Shown piece after piece: positions 41,801 through 59,800 of a stretch of 64,000 bases of DNA; within the stretch, counting starts at the first letter, position 1, and each line of letters opens with the position of its first letter. Position numbers and translations under genes: made by a program. The stretch spans positions 230,020-294,019 of the forward strand of contig CM067298.1 in assembly GCA_034231615.1 (NCBI GenBank). The letters are read 5' to 3'. Below the pieces are notes generated by a model. The model saw only the letters and a program-made list of their open reading frames with translations, was not told where the DNA came from and searched no databases. The stretch is from Meghimatium bilineatum. Lineage: Eukaryota > Mollusca > Gastropoda > Stylommatophora > Philomycidae.

Positions 41801-44800
41801 GATCTAACAACAATTAGATCTAACAACAATAAGATCTAACGACAGTCTGATCTAACAACAATCTGATCTACCAACAGTCTGATCTAACAACAGTCTGATC
41901 TAACAACAATCTGATCTAACAACATTCTGATATAACAACAATAAGATCTACCAACAGTCTGATCTAACAACAATCTGATCTAACAACAATAAGATCTACC
42001 AACAGTCTGATCTAACAACAGTCTATTCTACCAACATTCTGATCTAACAACATTCTGATATAACAACAATAAGATCTACCAACAGTCTGATCTAGCAACA
42101 ATCTGATATAACAACAATAAGATCTACCAACAATCTGATCTACCAACAGTCTGATCTAACAACAGTCTTATCTAACAACATTATGATATAACAACAATAA
42201 GATCTAACAACAATCTGATCTACCAACAGTCTGATCTAATAACAGTCTGCTCTAACAACAATCTGATCTAACAACATTCTGATATAACAACAATAAGATC
42301 TACCAACAGTCTCATCTAACAACAGTTTGATCTACCAACAGTCTGATCTAACAACAGTCTGATCTAACAACTGTCTGATCTAACAACAATCTTATCTAAC
42401 AACTGTCTGATCTAACAACAATCTGATCTAACAACTGTCTCATCTAACAACAATCTGATCTAACAACAGTCTGATCTAACATTATTCTGATATAACAACA
42501 ATAAGATCTACCAACAGTCTGATCTAACAACAATCTGATCTACCAACAGTCTGATCTAACAACAATCTGATCTACCAACAGTCTGATCTAACAACAATCT
42601 GATCTAACAACAATCTGATCTAACAACAGTCTGATCTAACAACAATCTGATCTACCAACAGTCTGATCTAACAACAATCTGATCTACCAACAGTCTTATC
42701 TAACAACAGTCTGATCTAACAACAGTCTGATCTACCAACAGTCTGATCTAACAAAAGTCTGATCTACCAACAGTCTGATCTAACAACAGTCTGATCTACC
42801 AACAGTCTGATCTAACAACATTCTGATATAACAACAATAAGATCTACCAACAGTCTGATCTAACAACAATCTGATCTAACAACTGTCTGATCTAACAACA
42901 ATCTGATCTAACAACTGTCTGATCTAACAACTGTCTGATCTAACAACAATCTGATCTACCAACAGTCTGATCTAACAACAGTCTGATATAACAACAATAA
43001 GATCTACCAACAGTCTGATCTAGCAACAATCTGATATAACAACAATAAGATCTACCAACAATCTGATCTACCAACAGTCTGATCTAATAACAGTCTGATA
43101 TAACAACAATCTGATATAACAACATTCTGATGTAACAAGAATAAGATCTACCAACAGTCTGATCTAACAACAGTTTGATCTACCAACAGTCTGATCTAAC
43201 AACAGTCTGATCTAACAACTGTCTGATCTAACAACAATCTGATCTAACAACTGTCTGATCTAACAACAATCTAATCTAACAACAGTCTGATCTAACAACA
43301 ATCTGATCTAACAACAGTCTGATCTAACAACAATCTGATCTAACAACTGTCTGATCTAACAACTGTCTGATCTAACAACAATCTGATCTAACAACATTCT
43401 GATATAACAACAATAAGATCTACCAACAGTGTGATCTAACAACAATCTGATCTACCAACAATCTGATCTAACAACAATCTGATCTACCAACAGTCTGATC
43501 TAACAACAATCTGATCTAACAACATTCTGATATAACAACAATAAGATCTACCAACAGTCTCATCTAACAACAATCTGATCTACCAACAGTCTGATCTAAC
43601 AACAATCAGATCTAACAACAATCTGATCTAACAACAATCTGATCTAACAACAATCTGATCTACCAACAGTCTGATCTAACAACAATCTGATCTACCAACA
43701 GTCTGATCTAACAACAATCTGATCTACCAACAGTCTGATCTAACAACAATCTGATCTACCAACAGTCTGATCTAACAACAATCTGATCTACCAACAGTCT
43801 GATCTAACAACAGTCTGATCTAACAACTTTCTGATATAACAACACTAAGATCTACCAACAGTCTGATCTAACAACAGTCTGATCTACCAACAGACTGATC
43901 TAACAAAAGTCTGATCTACCAACAGTCTGATCTAACAACAGTCTGATTTACCAACAGTCTGATCTAACAACTATCTATTCTAACAACAATCTGATCTAAC
44001 AACAGTCTGTTCTAACAACAGTCTGATCTAACAACTATCTATTCTAACAACAATCTGATCTAACAACAGTCTGATCTAACAACAACCTCACCTAACAACA
44101 GTCTGATCTAACAACAGTCTGATCCAACAACAAGCTCACCTAACAACAGCCTGATCTAACAACAACCTCACCTACCAACAGTGTGATCTAACAACATTCT
44201 GATCTAACCACAATAAGATCTAACAACTGTCTGATCTAAAAACAATCTGATCTAACAACAATCTGATCTAACAACTGTCTGATCTAACAACAGTCTGATC
44301 TAACAACAGTCTGATATAACAACAATAAGCTCTACCAACAGTCTGATCTAAGAACTGTCTGATCTAAGAACAGTCTTATCTAACAACAATCTGATCTAAC
44401 GACTCTCTGATCTAACAACAATCTGATCTAACAACTGTCTGATCTAACAACAATCTGATCTAACAACTTTCTGATCTAACAACAATCTGATCTAACAACT
44501 GTCTGATCTAACAACAACCTCACCTAACAACAGTCTGATCTAACAACAATCTCATCTATCAACTGTCTGATCTAACAACAATCTGATCTAACAACTGTCT
44601 GATCTAACAACAATCTGATCTAACAACTGTCTGATCTAACAACAATCTGATCTAACAACTGTCTGATCTAACAACAATCTGATCTAACAACTGTCTGATC
44701 TAACAACAATCTGATCTAACAACTGTCTGATCTAACAACAATCTGATCTAACAACTGTCTAATCTAACAACAATCTGATCTAACAACAGTCTGATCTAAC

Positions 44801-47800
44801 AACAATCTGATCTAACAACTGCCTGATCTAACAACAATCTGATCTAACAACTGTCTGATCTAACAACTGTCTGATCTAACAACAATCTGATCTAACAACA
44901 ATAAGATCTACCAATCGTCTGATCTAACAACAATCTGATCTACCAACAGTCTGATCTAACATCAGTCTGATCTACCAACAGTCTGATCTAACAACATTCT
45001 GATATAACAAAAATAAGATCTACCAACAGTCTGATCTAACAACAATCAGATCTAACAACAATAAGATCTAACGACAGTCTGATCTAACAACAATCTGATC
45101 TACCAACAGTCTGATCTAACAACAGTCTGATCTAACAACAATCTGATCTAACAACATTCTGATATAACAACAATAAGATCTACCAACAGTCTGATCTAAC
45201 ACCAATCTGATCTAACAACAATAAGATCTACCAACAGTCTGTTCTAACAACATTCTGATATAACAACAATAAGATCTACCAACAATCTGATCTACCAACA
45301 GTCTGATCTAAAAACAGTCTTATCTAACAACATTATGATATAACAACAATAAGATATAACAACAATCTGATCTACCAACAGTCTGATCTAATAGCAGTCT
45401 GATCTAACAACAATCTGATCTAACAACATTCTGATATAACAACAATAAGATCTTTCAACAGTCTGATCTAACAACAGTTTGATCTACCAACAGTCTGATC
45501 TAACAACAGTCTGATCTACCAACAGTCTGATCTAACAACAATCTGATCTACCAACAGTCTGATCTAACAACATTCTGATATAACAACAATAAGATCTACC
45601 AACAGTCTGATCTAACAACAGTTTGATATAACAACAATCTGATCTACCAACAATCTGATCTACCAACAGTCTGATCTAACAACTATCTATTCTAACAACA
45701 ATCTGATCTAACAACAGTCTGATCTAACAACAACCTCACCTAACAACAGTCTGATCTAACAACACTCTGATCCAACAACAAGCTCACCTAACAACAGCCT
45801 GATCTAACAACAACCTCACCTACCAACAGTCTGATCTAACAACATTCTGATCTAACAACAATAAGATCTAACAACTGTCTGATCTAACAACAATCTGATC
45901 TAACAACAATCTGATCTAACAACTGTCTGATCTAACAACAGTCTGATCTAACAACTGTCTGATCTAACAACAATCTGATCTAACAACTGTCTGATCTAAC
46001 AACAACCTCACCTAACAACAGTCTGATCTAACAACAATCTCATCTATCAACTGTCTGATCTAACAACAATCTTATCTAACAACTGTCTGATCTAACAACA
46101 ATCTGATCTAACAACTGTCTGATCTAACAACTGTCTGATCTAACAACAATCTGATCTAACAACAGTCTGATCTAACATTATTCTGATATAACAACAATAA
46201 GATCTACCAACAGTCTGATCTAACAACAATCTGATCTACCAACAGTCTGATCTAACAACAATATGATCTACCAACAGTCTGATCTAACAACAATCTGATC
46301 TAACAACAATCTGATCTAACAACAATCTGATCTACCAACAGTCTGATCTAACAACAGTCTGATCTAACAACATTCTGATATAACAACAATAAGATCTACC
46401 AACAGTCTGATCTAACAACAATCTGATCTACCAATAGTCTGATCTAACAACAATCTGATCTACAAACAGTCTGATCTAACAACAATCTGATCTAACAACA
46501 ATCTGATCTAACAACAATCTGATCTAACAACAATCTGATATACCAACAGTCTGATCTAACAACAATCTGATCTACCAACAGTCTGATCTAACAACAATCT
46601 GATCTACCAACAGTCTGATCTAACAACAATCTGATCTACCAACAGTCTGATCTAACAACAATCTGATCTACCAACAGTCTGATCTAACAACAGTCTGATC
46701 TAACAACAGTATGATCTACCAACAGTCTGATCTAACAGAAGTCTGATCTAACAACAACCTCACCTAACAACAATCTCATCTATCAACTGTCTGATCTAAC
46801 AACAATCTTATCTAACAACTGTCTGATCTAACAACAATCTGATCTAACAACTGTCTAATCTAACAACAACCTCACCTAACAACAGTCTGATCTAACAACA
46901 ATCTCATCTATCAACTGTCTGATCTAACAACAATCTTATCTAACAACTGTCTGATCTAACAACAATCTGATCTAACAACTGTCTGATCTAACAACTGTCT
47001 GATCTAACAACAATCTGATCTAACAACAGTCTGATCTAACATTATTCTGATCTAACAACAATCTGATCTACCAACAGTCTGATCTAACAACAATCTGATC
47101 TACCAACAGTCTGATCTAACAACAATCTGATCTAACAACAATCTGATCTAACAACAATCTGATCTACCAACAGTCTGATCTAACAACAATCTTATCTAAC
47201 AACATTCTGATATAACAACAATAAGATCTACCAACAGTCTGATCTAACAACAATCTGATCTACCAACAGTCTGATCTAACAACAATCTGATCTACCAACA
47301 GTCTGATCTAACAACAATCTGATCTAACAACAGTCTGATCTAACAACATTCTGATATAACAACAATAAGATCTACCAACAGTCTGATCTAACAACAGTTT
47401 GATCTACCAACAATCTGATCTAACAAATGTCTGATCTAACAACAATCTGATCTAACAACAGTCTGATCTAACAACAATCTGATCTAACAACAGTCTGATC
47501 TAACAACAATCTGATCTAACAACTGTCTGATCTAACAACAATCTGATCTAACAACTGTCTGATCTAACAACAATCTGATCTAACAACTGTCTGATCTAAC
47601 AACAATCTGATCTAACAACTGTCTGATCTAACAACAATCTGATCTAACAACTGTCTGATCTAACAACAATCTGATCTAACAACTGTCTAATCTAACAACA
47701 ATCTGATCTAACAACAGTCTGATCTAACAACAATCTGATCTAACAACTGCCTGATCTAACAACAATCTGATCTAACAACTGTCTGATCTAACAACTGTCT

Positions 47801-50800
47801 GATCTAACAACAATCTGATCTAACAACAATAAGATCTACCAATCGTCTGATCTAACAACAATCTGATCTACCAACAGTCTGATCTAACATCAGTCTGATC
47901 TTACAACAGTCTGATCTAACAACATTCTGATATAACAACAATAAGATCTACCAACAGTCTGATCTAACACCAATCTGATCTAACAACAATAAGATCTACC
48001 AACAGTCTGTTCTAACAACATTCTGATATAACAACAATAAGATCTACCAACAATCTGATCTACCAACAGTCTGATCTAAAAACAGTCTTATCTAACAACA
48101 TTATGATATAACAACAATAAGATATAACAACAATCTGATCTACCAACAGTCTGATCTAATAGCAGTCTGATCTAACAACAATCTGATCTAACAACATTCT
48201 GATATAATAACAATAAGATCTTTCAACAGTCTGATCTAACAACAGTTTGATCTACCAACAGTCTGATCTAACAACAGTCTGATCTACCAACAGTCTGATC
48301 TAACAACAGTCTGATCTACCAACAGTCTGATCTAACAACATTCTGATATAACAACAATAAGATCTACCAACAGTCTGATCTAACAACAGTTTGATATAAC
48401 AACAATCTGATCTACCAACAATCTGATCTACCAACAGTCTGATCTAACAACTATCTATTCTAACAACAATCTGATCTAACAACAGTCTGATCTAACAACA
48501 ACCTCACCTAACAACAGTCTGATCTAACAACACTCTGATCCAACAACAAGCTCACCTAACAACAGCCTGATCTAACAACAACCTCACCTACCAACAGTCT
48601 GATCTAACAACATTCTGATCTAACAACAATAAGATCTAACAACTGTCTGATCTAACAACAATCTGATCTAACAACAATCTGATCTAACAACTGTCTGATC
48701 TAACAACAGTCTGATCTAACAACTGTCTGATCTAACAACAATCTGATCTAACAACTGTCTGATCTAACAACAACCTCACCTAACAACAGTCTGATCTAAC
48801 AACAATCTCATCTATCAACTGTCTGATCTAACAACAATCTTATCTAACAACTGTCTGATCTAACAACAATCTGATCTAACAACTGTCTGATCTAACAACT
48901 GTCTGATCTAACAACAATCTGATCTAACAACAGTCTGATCTCACATTATTCTGATATAACAACAATAAGATCTACCAACAGTCTGATCTAACAACAATCT
49001 GATCTACCAACAGTCTGATCTAACAACAATATGATCTACCAACAGTCTGATCTAACAACAATCTGATCTAACAACAATCTGATCTAACAACAATCTGATC
49101 TACCAACAGTCTGATCTAACAACAGTCTGATCTAACAACATTCTGATATAACAACAATAAGATCTACCAACAGTCTGATCTAACAACAATCTGATCTACC
49201 AATAGTCTGATCTAACAACAATCTGATCTACAAACAGTCTGATCTAACAACAATCTGATCTAACAACAATCTGATCTAACAACAATCTGATCTAACAACA
49301 ATCTGATATACCAACAGTCTGATCTAACAACAATCTGATCTACCAACAGTCTGATCTAACAACAATCTGATCTACCAACAGTCTGATCTAACAACAATCT
49401 GATCTACCAACAGTCTGATCTAACAACAATCTGATCTACCAACAGTCTGATCTAACAACAGTCTGATCTAACAACAGTATGATCTACCAACAGTCTGATC
49501 TAACAGAAGTCTGATCTAACAACAACCTCACCTAACAACAATCTCATCTATCAACTGTCTGATCTAACAACAATCTTATCTAACAACTGTCTGATCTAAC
49601 AACAATCTGATCTAACAACTGTCTGATCTAACAACAACCTCACCTAACAACAGTCTGATCTAACAACAATCTCATCTATCAACTGTCTGATCTAACAACA
49701 ATCTTATCTAACAACTGTCTGATCTAACAACAATCTGATCTAACAACTGTCTGATCTAACAACTGTCTGATCTAACAACAATCTGATCTAACAACAGTCT
49801 GATCTAACATTATTCTGATCTAACAACAATCTGATCTACCAACAGTCTGATCTAACAACAATCTGATCTACCAACAGTCTGATCTAACAACAATCTTATC
49901 TAACAACATTCTGATATAACAACAATAAGATCTACCAACAGTCTGATCTAACAACAATCTGATCTACCAACAGTCTGATCTAACAACAATCTGATCTACC
50001 AACAGTCTGATCTAACAACAATCTGATCTAACAACAATCTGATCTAACAACAATCTGATCTAACAAGAATCTGATCTACCAACAGTCTGATCTAACAACA
50101 ATCTGATCTACCAACAGTCTGATCTAACAACAATCTGATCTACCATCAGTCTGATCTAACAACAATCTGATCTACCAACAGTCTGATCTAACAACAATCT
50201 GATCTACCAACAGTCTGATCTAACAACAGTCAGATCTAACAACAGTATGAACTACCAACAGTCTGATCTAACAAAAGTCTGATCTACCAACAGTCTGATC
50301 TAACAACAGTCTGATCTACCAACAGTCTGATCTAACAACATTCTGATATAACAACAATAAGATCTACCAACAGTCTGATCTAACAACAGTTTGATCTACC
50401 AACAGTCTGATCTAACAACAATCTGATCTAACAACTGTCTGATCTAACAACAATCTGATCTAACAAATGTCTGATCTAACAACAATCTGATCTAACAACA
50501 GTCTGATCTAACAACAATCTGATCTAACAACAGTCTGATCTAACAACAATCTGATCTAACAACTGTCTGATCTAACAACAATCTGATCTAACAACTGTCT
50601 GATCTAACAACAATCTGATCTAACAACTGTCTGATCTAACAACAATCTGATCTAACAACTGTCTGATCTAACAACAATCTGATCTAACAACTGTCTGATC
50701 TAACAACAATCTGATCTAACAACTGTCTAATCTAACAACAATCTGATCTAACAACAGTCTGATCTAACAACAATCTGATCTAACAACTGCCTGATCTAAC

Positions 50801-53800
50801 AACAATCTGATCTAACAACTGTCTGATCTAACAACTGTCTGATCTAACAACAATCTGATCTAACAACAATAAGATCTACCAATCGTCTGATCTAACAACA
50901 ATCTGATCTACCAACAGTCTGATCTAACATCAGTCTGATCTTACAACAGTCTGATCTAACAACATTCTGATATAACAAAAATAAGATCTACCAACAGTCT
51001 GATCTAACAACAATCAGATCTAACAACAATCTGATCTAACAACATTCTGATATAACAACAATAAGATCTACCAACAGTCTGATCTAACACCAATCTGATC
51101 TAACAACAATAAGATCTACCAACAGTCTGATCTAACAACATTCTGATATAACAACAATAAGATCTACCAACAATCTGATCTACCAACAGTCTGATCTAAC
51201 AACAGTCTTATCTAACAACATTATGATATAACAACAATAAGATATAACAACAATCTGATCTACCAACAGTCTGATCTAATAGCAGTCTGATCTAACAACA
51301 ATCTGATCTAACAACATTCTGATATAACAACAATAAGATCTATCAACAGTCTGATCTAACAACAGTTTGATCTACCAACAGTCTGATCTAACAACAGTCT
51401 GATCTACCAACAGTCTGATCTAACAACAGTCTGATCTACCAACAGTCTGATCTAACAACATTCTGATATAACAACAATAAGATCTACCAACAGTCTGATC
51501 TAACAACAGTTTGATATAACAACAATCTGATCTACCAACAATCTGATCTACCAACAGTCTGATCTAACAACTATCTATTCTAACAACAATCTGATCTAAC
51601 AACAGTCTGATCTAACAACAACCTCACCTAACAACAGTCTGATCTAACAACAGTCTGATCCAACAACAAGCTCACCTAACAACAGCCTGATCTAACAACA
51701 ACCTCACCTACCAACAGTCTGATCTAACAACATTCTGATCTAACAACAATAAGATCTAACAACTGTCTGATCTAACAACAATCTGATCTAACAACAATCT
51801 GATCTAACAACAATCTGATCTAACAACTGTCTGATCTAACAACAACCTCACCTAACAACAGTCTGATCTAACAACAATCTCATCTATCAACTGTCTGATC
51901 TAACAACAATCTTATCTAACAACTGTCTGATCTAACAACAATCTGATCTAACAACTGTCTGATCTAACAACTGTCTGATCTAACAACAATCTGATCTAAC
52001 AACAGTCTGATCTAACATTATTCTGATATAACAACAATAAGATCTACCAACAGTCTGATCTAACAACAATCTGATCTACCAACAGTCTGATCTAACACCA
52101 ATATGATCTACCAACAGTCTGATCTAACAACAATCTGATCTAACAACAATCTGATCTAACAACAATCTGATCTACCAACAGTCTGATCTAACAACAATCT
52201 GATCTAACAACATTCTGATATAACAACAATAAGATCTACCAACAGTCTGATCTAACAACAATCTGATCTACCAACAGTCTGATCTAACAACAATCTGATC
52301 TACCAACAGTCTGATCTAACAACAATCTGATCTAACAACAATCTGATCTAACAACAATCTGATCTAACAACAATCTGAACTACCAACAGTCTGATCTAAC
52401 AACAATCTGATCTACCAACAGTCTGATCTAACAACAATCTGATCTACCAACAGTCTGATCTAACAACAATCTGATCTACCAACAGTCTGATCTAACAACA
52501 ATCTGATCTACCAACAGTCTGATCTAACAACAATCTGATCTAACAACAATCTGATCTAACAACAGCCTGATCTAACAACAACCTCACCTACCAACAGTCT
52601 GATCTAACAACATTCTGATCTAACAACAATAAGATCTAACAACTGTCTGATCTAACAACAATCTGATCTAACAACAATCTGATCTAACAACTGTCTGATC
52701 TAACAACAGTCTGATCTAACAACTGTCTGATCTAACAACAATCTGATCTAACAACTGTCTGATCTAACAACAACCTCACCTAACAACAGTCTGATCTAAC
52801 AACAATCTCATCTATCAACTGTCTGATCTAACAACAATCTTATCTAACAACTGTCTGATCTAACAACAATCTGATCTAACAACTGTCTGATCTAACAACT
52901 GTCTGATCTAACAACAATCTGATCTAACAACAGTCTGATCTAAAATTATTCTGATATAACAACAATCTGATCTAACAACAATCTGATCTACCAACAGTCT
53001 GATCTAACAACAATCTGATCTAACAACAATCTGATCTAACAACAATCTGATCTAACAACAATCTGAACTACCAACAGTCTGATCTAACAACAATCTGATC
53101 TACCAACAGTCTGATCTAACAAGAGTCTGATCTAACAACAGTATGATCTACCAACAGTCTGATCTAACAGAAGTCTGATCTAACAACAACCTCACCTAAC
53201 AACAATCTCATCTATCAACTGTCTGATCTAACAACAATCTTATCTAACAACTGTCTGATCTAACAACAATCTGATCTAACAACTGTCTGATCTAACAACA
53301 ACCTCACCTAACAACAGTCTGATCTAACAACAATCTCATCTATCAACTGTCTGATCTAACAACAATCTTATCTAACAACTGTCTGATCTAACAACAATCT
53401 GATCTAACAACTGTCTGATCTAACAACTGTCTGATCTAACAACAATCTGATCTAACAACAGTCTGATCTAACATTATTCTGATATAACAACAATAAGATC
53501 TACCAACAGTCTGATCTAACAACAATCTGATCTACCAACAGTCTGATCTAACACCAATATGATCTACCAACAGTCTGATCTAACAACAATCTGATCTAAC
53601 AACAATCTGATCTAACAACAATCTGATCTACCAACAGTCTGATCTAACAACAATCTGATCTAACAACATTCTGATATAACAACAATAAGATCTACCAACA
53701 GTCTGATCTAACAACAATCTGATCTACCAACAGTCTGATCTAACATCAGTCTGATCTTACAACAGTCTGATCTAACAACATTCTGATATAACAAAAATAA

Positions 53801-56800
53801 GATCTACCAACAGTCTGATCTAACAACAATCAGATCTAACAACAATCTGATCTAACAACATTCTGATATAACAACAATAAGATCTACCAACAGTCTGATC
53901 TAACACCAATCTGATCTAACAACAATAAGATCTACCAACAGTCTGATCTAACAACATTCTGATATAACAACAATAAGATCTACCAACAATCTGATCTACC
54001 AACAGTCTGATCTAACAACAGTCTTATCTAACAACATTATGATATAACAACAATAAGATATAACAACAATCTGATCTACCAACAGTCTGATCTAATAGCA
54101 GTCTGATCTAACAACAATCTGATCTAACAACATTCTGATATAACAACAATAAGATCTATCAACAGTCTGATCTAACAACAGTTTGATCTACCAACAGTCT
54201 GATCTAACAACAGTCTGATCTACCAACAGTCTGATCTAACAACAGTCTGATCTACCAACAGTCTGATCTAACAACATTCTGATATAACAACAATAAGATC
54301 TACCAACAGTCTGATCTAACAACAGTTTGATATAACAACAATCTGATCTACCAACAATCTGATCTACCAACAGTCTGATCTAACAACTATCTATTCTAAC
54401 AACAATCTGATCTAACAACAGTCTGATCTAACAACAACCTCACCTAACAACAGTCTGATCTAACAACAGTCTGATCCAACAACAAGCTCACCTAACAACA
54501 GCCTGATCTAACAACAACCTCACCTACCAACAGTCTGATCTACCAACAGTCTGATCTAACAACATTCTGATATAACAACAATAAGATCTACCAACAGTCT
54601 GATCTAACAACAGTTTGATCTACCAACAGTCTGATCTAACAACAATCTGATCTAACAACTGTCTGATCTAACAACAATCTGATCTAACAAATGTCTGATC
54701 TAACAACAATCTGATCTAACAACAGTCTGATCTAACAACAATCTGATCTAACAACAGTCTGATCTAACAACAATCTGATCTAACAACTGTCTGATCTAAC
54801 AACAATCTGATCTAACAACTGTCTGATCTAACAACAATCTGATCTAACAACTGTCTGATCTAACAACAATCTGATCTAACAACTGTCTGATCTAACAACA
54901 ATCTGATCTAACAACTATCTGATCTAACAACAATCTGATCTAACAACTGTCTAATCTAACAACAATCTGATCTAACAACAGTCTGATCTAACAACAATCT
55001 GATCTAACAACTGCCTGATCTAACAACAATCTGATCTAACAACTGTCTGATCTAACAACTGTCTGATCTAACAACAATCTGATCTAACAACAATAAGATC
55101 TACCAATCGTCTGATCTAACAACAATCTGATCTACCAACAGTCTGATCTAACATCAGTCTGATCTACCAACAGTCTGATCTAACAACATTCTGATATAAC
55201 AAAAATAAGATCTACCAACAGTCTGATCTAACAACAATCAGATCTAACAACAATAAGATCTAACGACAGTCTGATCTAACAACAATCTGATCTACCAACA
55301 GTCTGATCTAACAACAGTCTGATCTAACAACAATCTGATCTAACAACAATCAGATCTAACAACAATCTGATCTAACAACAATCTGATCTACCAACAGTCT
55401 GATCTAACAACAATCTGATCTACCAACAGTCTGATCTAACAACAATCTGATCTACCAACAGTCTGATCTAACAACAATCTGATCTACCAACAGTCTGATC
55501 TAACAACAATCTGATCTACCAACAGTCTGATCTAACAAGAGTCTGATCTAACAACAGTATGATCTACCAACAGTCTGATCTAACAGAAGTCTGATCTAAC
55601 AACAACCTCACCTAACAACAATCTCATCTATCAACTGTCTGATCTAACAACAATCTTATCTAACAACTGTCTGATCTAACAACAATCTGATCTAACAACT
55701 GTCTGATCTAACAACAACCTCACCTAACAACAGTCTGATCTAACAACAATCTCATCTATCAACTGTCTGATCTAACAACAATCTTATCTAACAACTGTCT
55801 GATCTAACAACAATCTGATCTAACAACTGTCTGATCTAACAACTGTCTGATCTAACAACAATCTGATCTAACAACAGTCTGATCTAACATTATTCTGATA
55901 TAACAACAATAAGATCTACCAACAGTCTGATCTAACAACAATCTGATCTACCAACAGTCTGATCTAACACCAATATGATCTACCAACAGTCTGATCTAAC
56001 AACAATCTGATCTAACAACAATCTGATCTAACAACAATCTGATCTACCAACAGTCTGATCTAACAACAATCTGATCTAACAACATTCTGATATAACAACA
56101 ATAAGATCTACCAACAGTCTGATCTAACAACAATCTGATCTACCAACAGTCTGATCTAACAACAATCTGATCTACCAACAGTCTGATCTAACAACAATCT
56201 GATCTAACAACAATCTGATCTAACAACAATCTGATCTACCAACAGTCTGATCTAACAACAATCTGATCTACCAACAGTCTGATCTAACAACAATCTGATC
56301 TACCAACAGTCTGATCTAACAACAATCTGATCTACCAACAGTCTGATCTAACAACAGTCTGATCTAACAACAGTATGATCTACCAACAGTCTGATCTAAC
56401 AGAAGTCTGATCTACCAACAGTCTGATCTAACAACAGTCTGATCTACCAACAGTCTGATCTAACAACATTCTGATATAACAACAATAAGATCTACCAACA
56501 GTCTGATCTAACAACAGTTTGATCTACCAACAGTCTGATCTAACAACAATCTGATCTAACAACTGTCTGATCTAACAACAATCTGATCTAACAAATGTCT
56601 GATCTAACAACAATCTGATCTAACAACAGTCTGATCTAACAACAATCTGATCTAACAACAGTCTGATCTAACAACAATCTGATCTAACAACTGTCTCATC
56701 TAACAACAATCTGATCTAACAACTGTCTGATCTAACAACAATCTGATCTAACAACTGTCTGATCTAACAACAATCTGATCTAACAACTGTCTGATCTAAC

Positions 56801-59800
56801 AACAATCTGATCTAACAACTATCTGATCTAACAACAATCTGATCTAACAACTGTCTAATCTAACAACAATCTGATCTAACAACAGTCTGATCTAACAACA
56901 ATCTGATCTAACAACTGCCTGATCTAACAACAATCTGATCTAACAACTGTCTGATCTAACAACTGTCTGATCTAACAACAATCTGATCTAACAACAATAA
57001 GATCTACCAATCGTCTGATCTAACAACAATCTGATCTACCAACAGTCTGATCTAACATCAGTCTGATCTACCAACAGTCTGATCTAACAACATTCTGATA
57101 TAACAAAAATAAGATCTACCAACAGTCTGATCTAACAACAATCAGATCTAACAACAATAAGATCTAACGACAGTCTGATCTAACAACAATCAGATCTAAC
57201 AACAATAAGATCTAACGACAGTCTGATCTAACAACAATCTGATCTACCAACAGTCTGATCTAACAACAGTCTGATCTAACAACAATCTGATCTAACAACA
57301 ATATGATCTAACAACAATCTGATCTAACAACAATCTGATCTACCAACAGTCTGATCTAACAACAATCTGATCTACCAACAGTCTGATCTAACAACAATCT
57401 GATCTACCAACAGTCTGATCTAACAACAATCTGATCTACCAACAGTCTGATCTAACAACAATCTGATCTACCAACAGTCTGATCTAACAAGAGTCTGATC
57501 TAACAACAGTATGATCTACCAACAGTCTGATCTAACAGAAGTCTGATCTAACAACAACCTCACCTAACAACAATCTCATCTATCAACTGTCTGATCTAAC
57601 AACAATCTTATCTAACAACTGTCTGATCTAACAACAATCTGATCTAACAACTGTCTGATCTAACAACAACCTCACCTAACAACAGTCTGATCTAACAACA
57701 ATCTCATCTATCAACTGTCTGATCTAACAACAATCTTATCTAACAACTGTCTGATCTAAGAACAATCTGATCTAACAACTGTCTGATCTAACAACAATCT
57801 GATCTAACAACAGTCTGATCTAACATTATTCTGATATAACAACAATAAGATCTACCAACAGTCTGATCTAACAACAATCTGATCTACCAACAGTCTGATC
57901 TAACAACAATCTGATCTACCAACAGTCTGATCTAACAACAATCTGATCTAACAACAATCTGATCTAACAACAATCTGATCTACCAACAGTCTGATCTAAC
58001 AACAATCTGATCTAACAACATTCTGATATAACAACAATAAGATCTACCAACAGTCTGATCTAACAACAATCTGATCTACCAACAGTCTGATCTAACAACA
58101 ATCTGATCTACCAACAGTCTGATCTAACAACAATCTGATCTACCAACAGTCTGATCTAACAACAATCTGATCTAACAACAATCTGATCTAACAACAGCCT
58201 GATCTAACAACAACCTCACCTACCAACAGTCTGATCTAACAACATTCTGATCTAACAACAATAAGATCTAACAACTGTCTGATCTAACAACAATCTGATC
58301 TAACAACAATCTGATCTAACAACTGTCTGATCTAACAACAGTCTGATCTAACAACTGTCTGATCTAACAACAATCTGATCTAACAACTGTCTGATCTAAC
58401 AACAACCTCACCTAACAACAGTCTGATCTAACAACAATCTCATCTATCAACTGTCTGATCTAACAACAATCTTATCTAACAACTGTCTGATCTAACAACA
58501 ATCTGATCTAACAACTGTCTGATCTAACAACTGTCTGATCTAACAACAATCTGATCTAACAACAGTCTGATCTAAAATTATTCTGATATAACAACAATCT
58601 GATCTAACAACAATCTGATCTACCAACAGTCTGATCTAACAACAATCTGATCTAACAACAATCTGATCTAACAACAATCTGAACTACCAACAGTCTGATC
58701 TAACAACAATCTGATCTACCAACAGTCTGATCTAACAACAATCTGATCTACCAACAGTCTGATCTAACAACAATCTGATCTACCAACAGTCTGATCTAAC
58801 AACAATCTGATCTACCAACAGTCTGATCTAACAACAGTCTGATCTAACAACAGTATGATCTACCAACAGTCTGATCTAACAGAAGTCTGATCTACCAACA
58901 GTCTGATCTAACAACAGTCTGATCTACCAACAGTCTGATCTAACAACATTCTGATATAACAACAATAAGATCTACCAACAGTCTGATCTAACAACAATCT
59001 TATCTAACAACTGTCTGATCTAACAACAATCTGATCTAACAACTGTCTGATCTAACAACAACCTCACCTAACAACAGTCTGATCTAACAACAATCTGATC
59101 TAACAACAGTCTGATCTAACAACAATCTGATCTAACAACAGTCTGATCTAACAACAATCTGATCTAACAACTGTCTGATCTAACAACAATCTGATCTAAC
59201 AACTGTCTGATCTAACAACAATCTGATCTAACAACTGTCTGATCTAACAACAATCTGATCTAACAACTGTCTGATCTAACAACAATCTGATCTAACAACT
59301 ATCTGATCTAACAACAATCTGATCTAACAACTGTCTAATCTAACAACAATCTGATCTAACAACAGTCTGATCTAACAACAATCTGATCTAACAACTGCCT
59401 GATCTAACAACAATCTGATCTAACAACTGTCTGATCTAACAACTGTCTGATCTAACAACAATCTGATCTAACAACAATAAGATCTACCAATCTTCTGATC
59501 TAACAACAATCTGATCTACCAACAGTCTGATCTAACATCAGTCTGATCTACCAACAGTCTGATCTAACAACATTCTGATATAACAAAAATAAGATCTACC
59601 AACAGTCTGATCTAACAACAATCAGATCTAACAACAATAAGATCTAACGACAGTCTGATCTAACAACAATCTGATCTACCAACAGTCTGATCTAACAACA
59701 GTCTGATCTAACAACAATCTGATCTAACAACAATCTGATCTAACAACAATCTGATCTAACAACAATCTGATCTACCAACAGTCTGATCTAACAACAATCT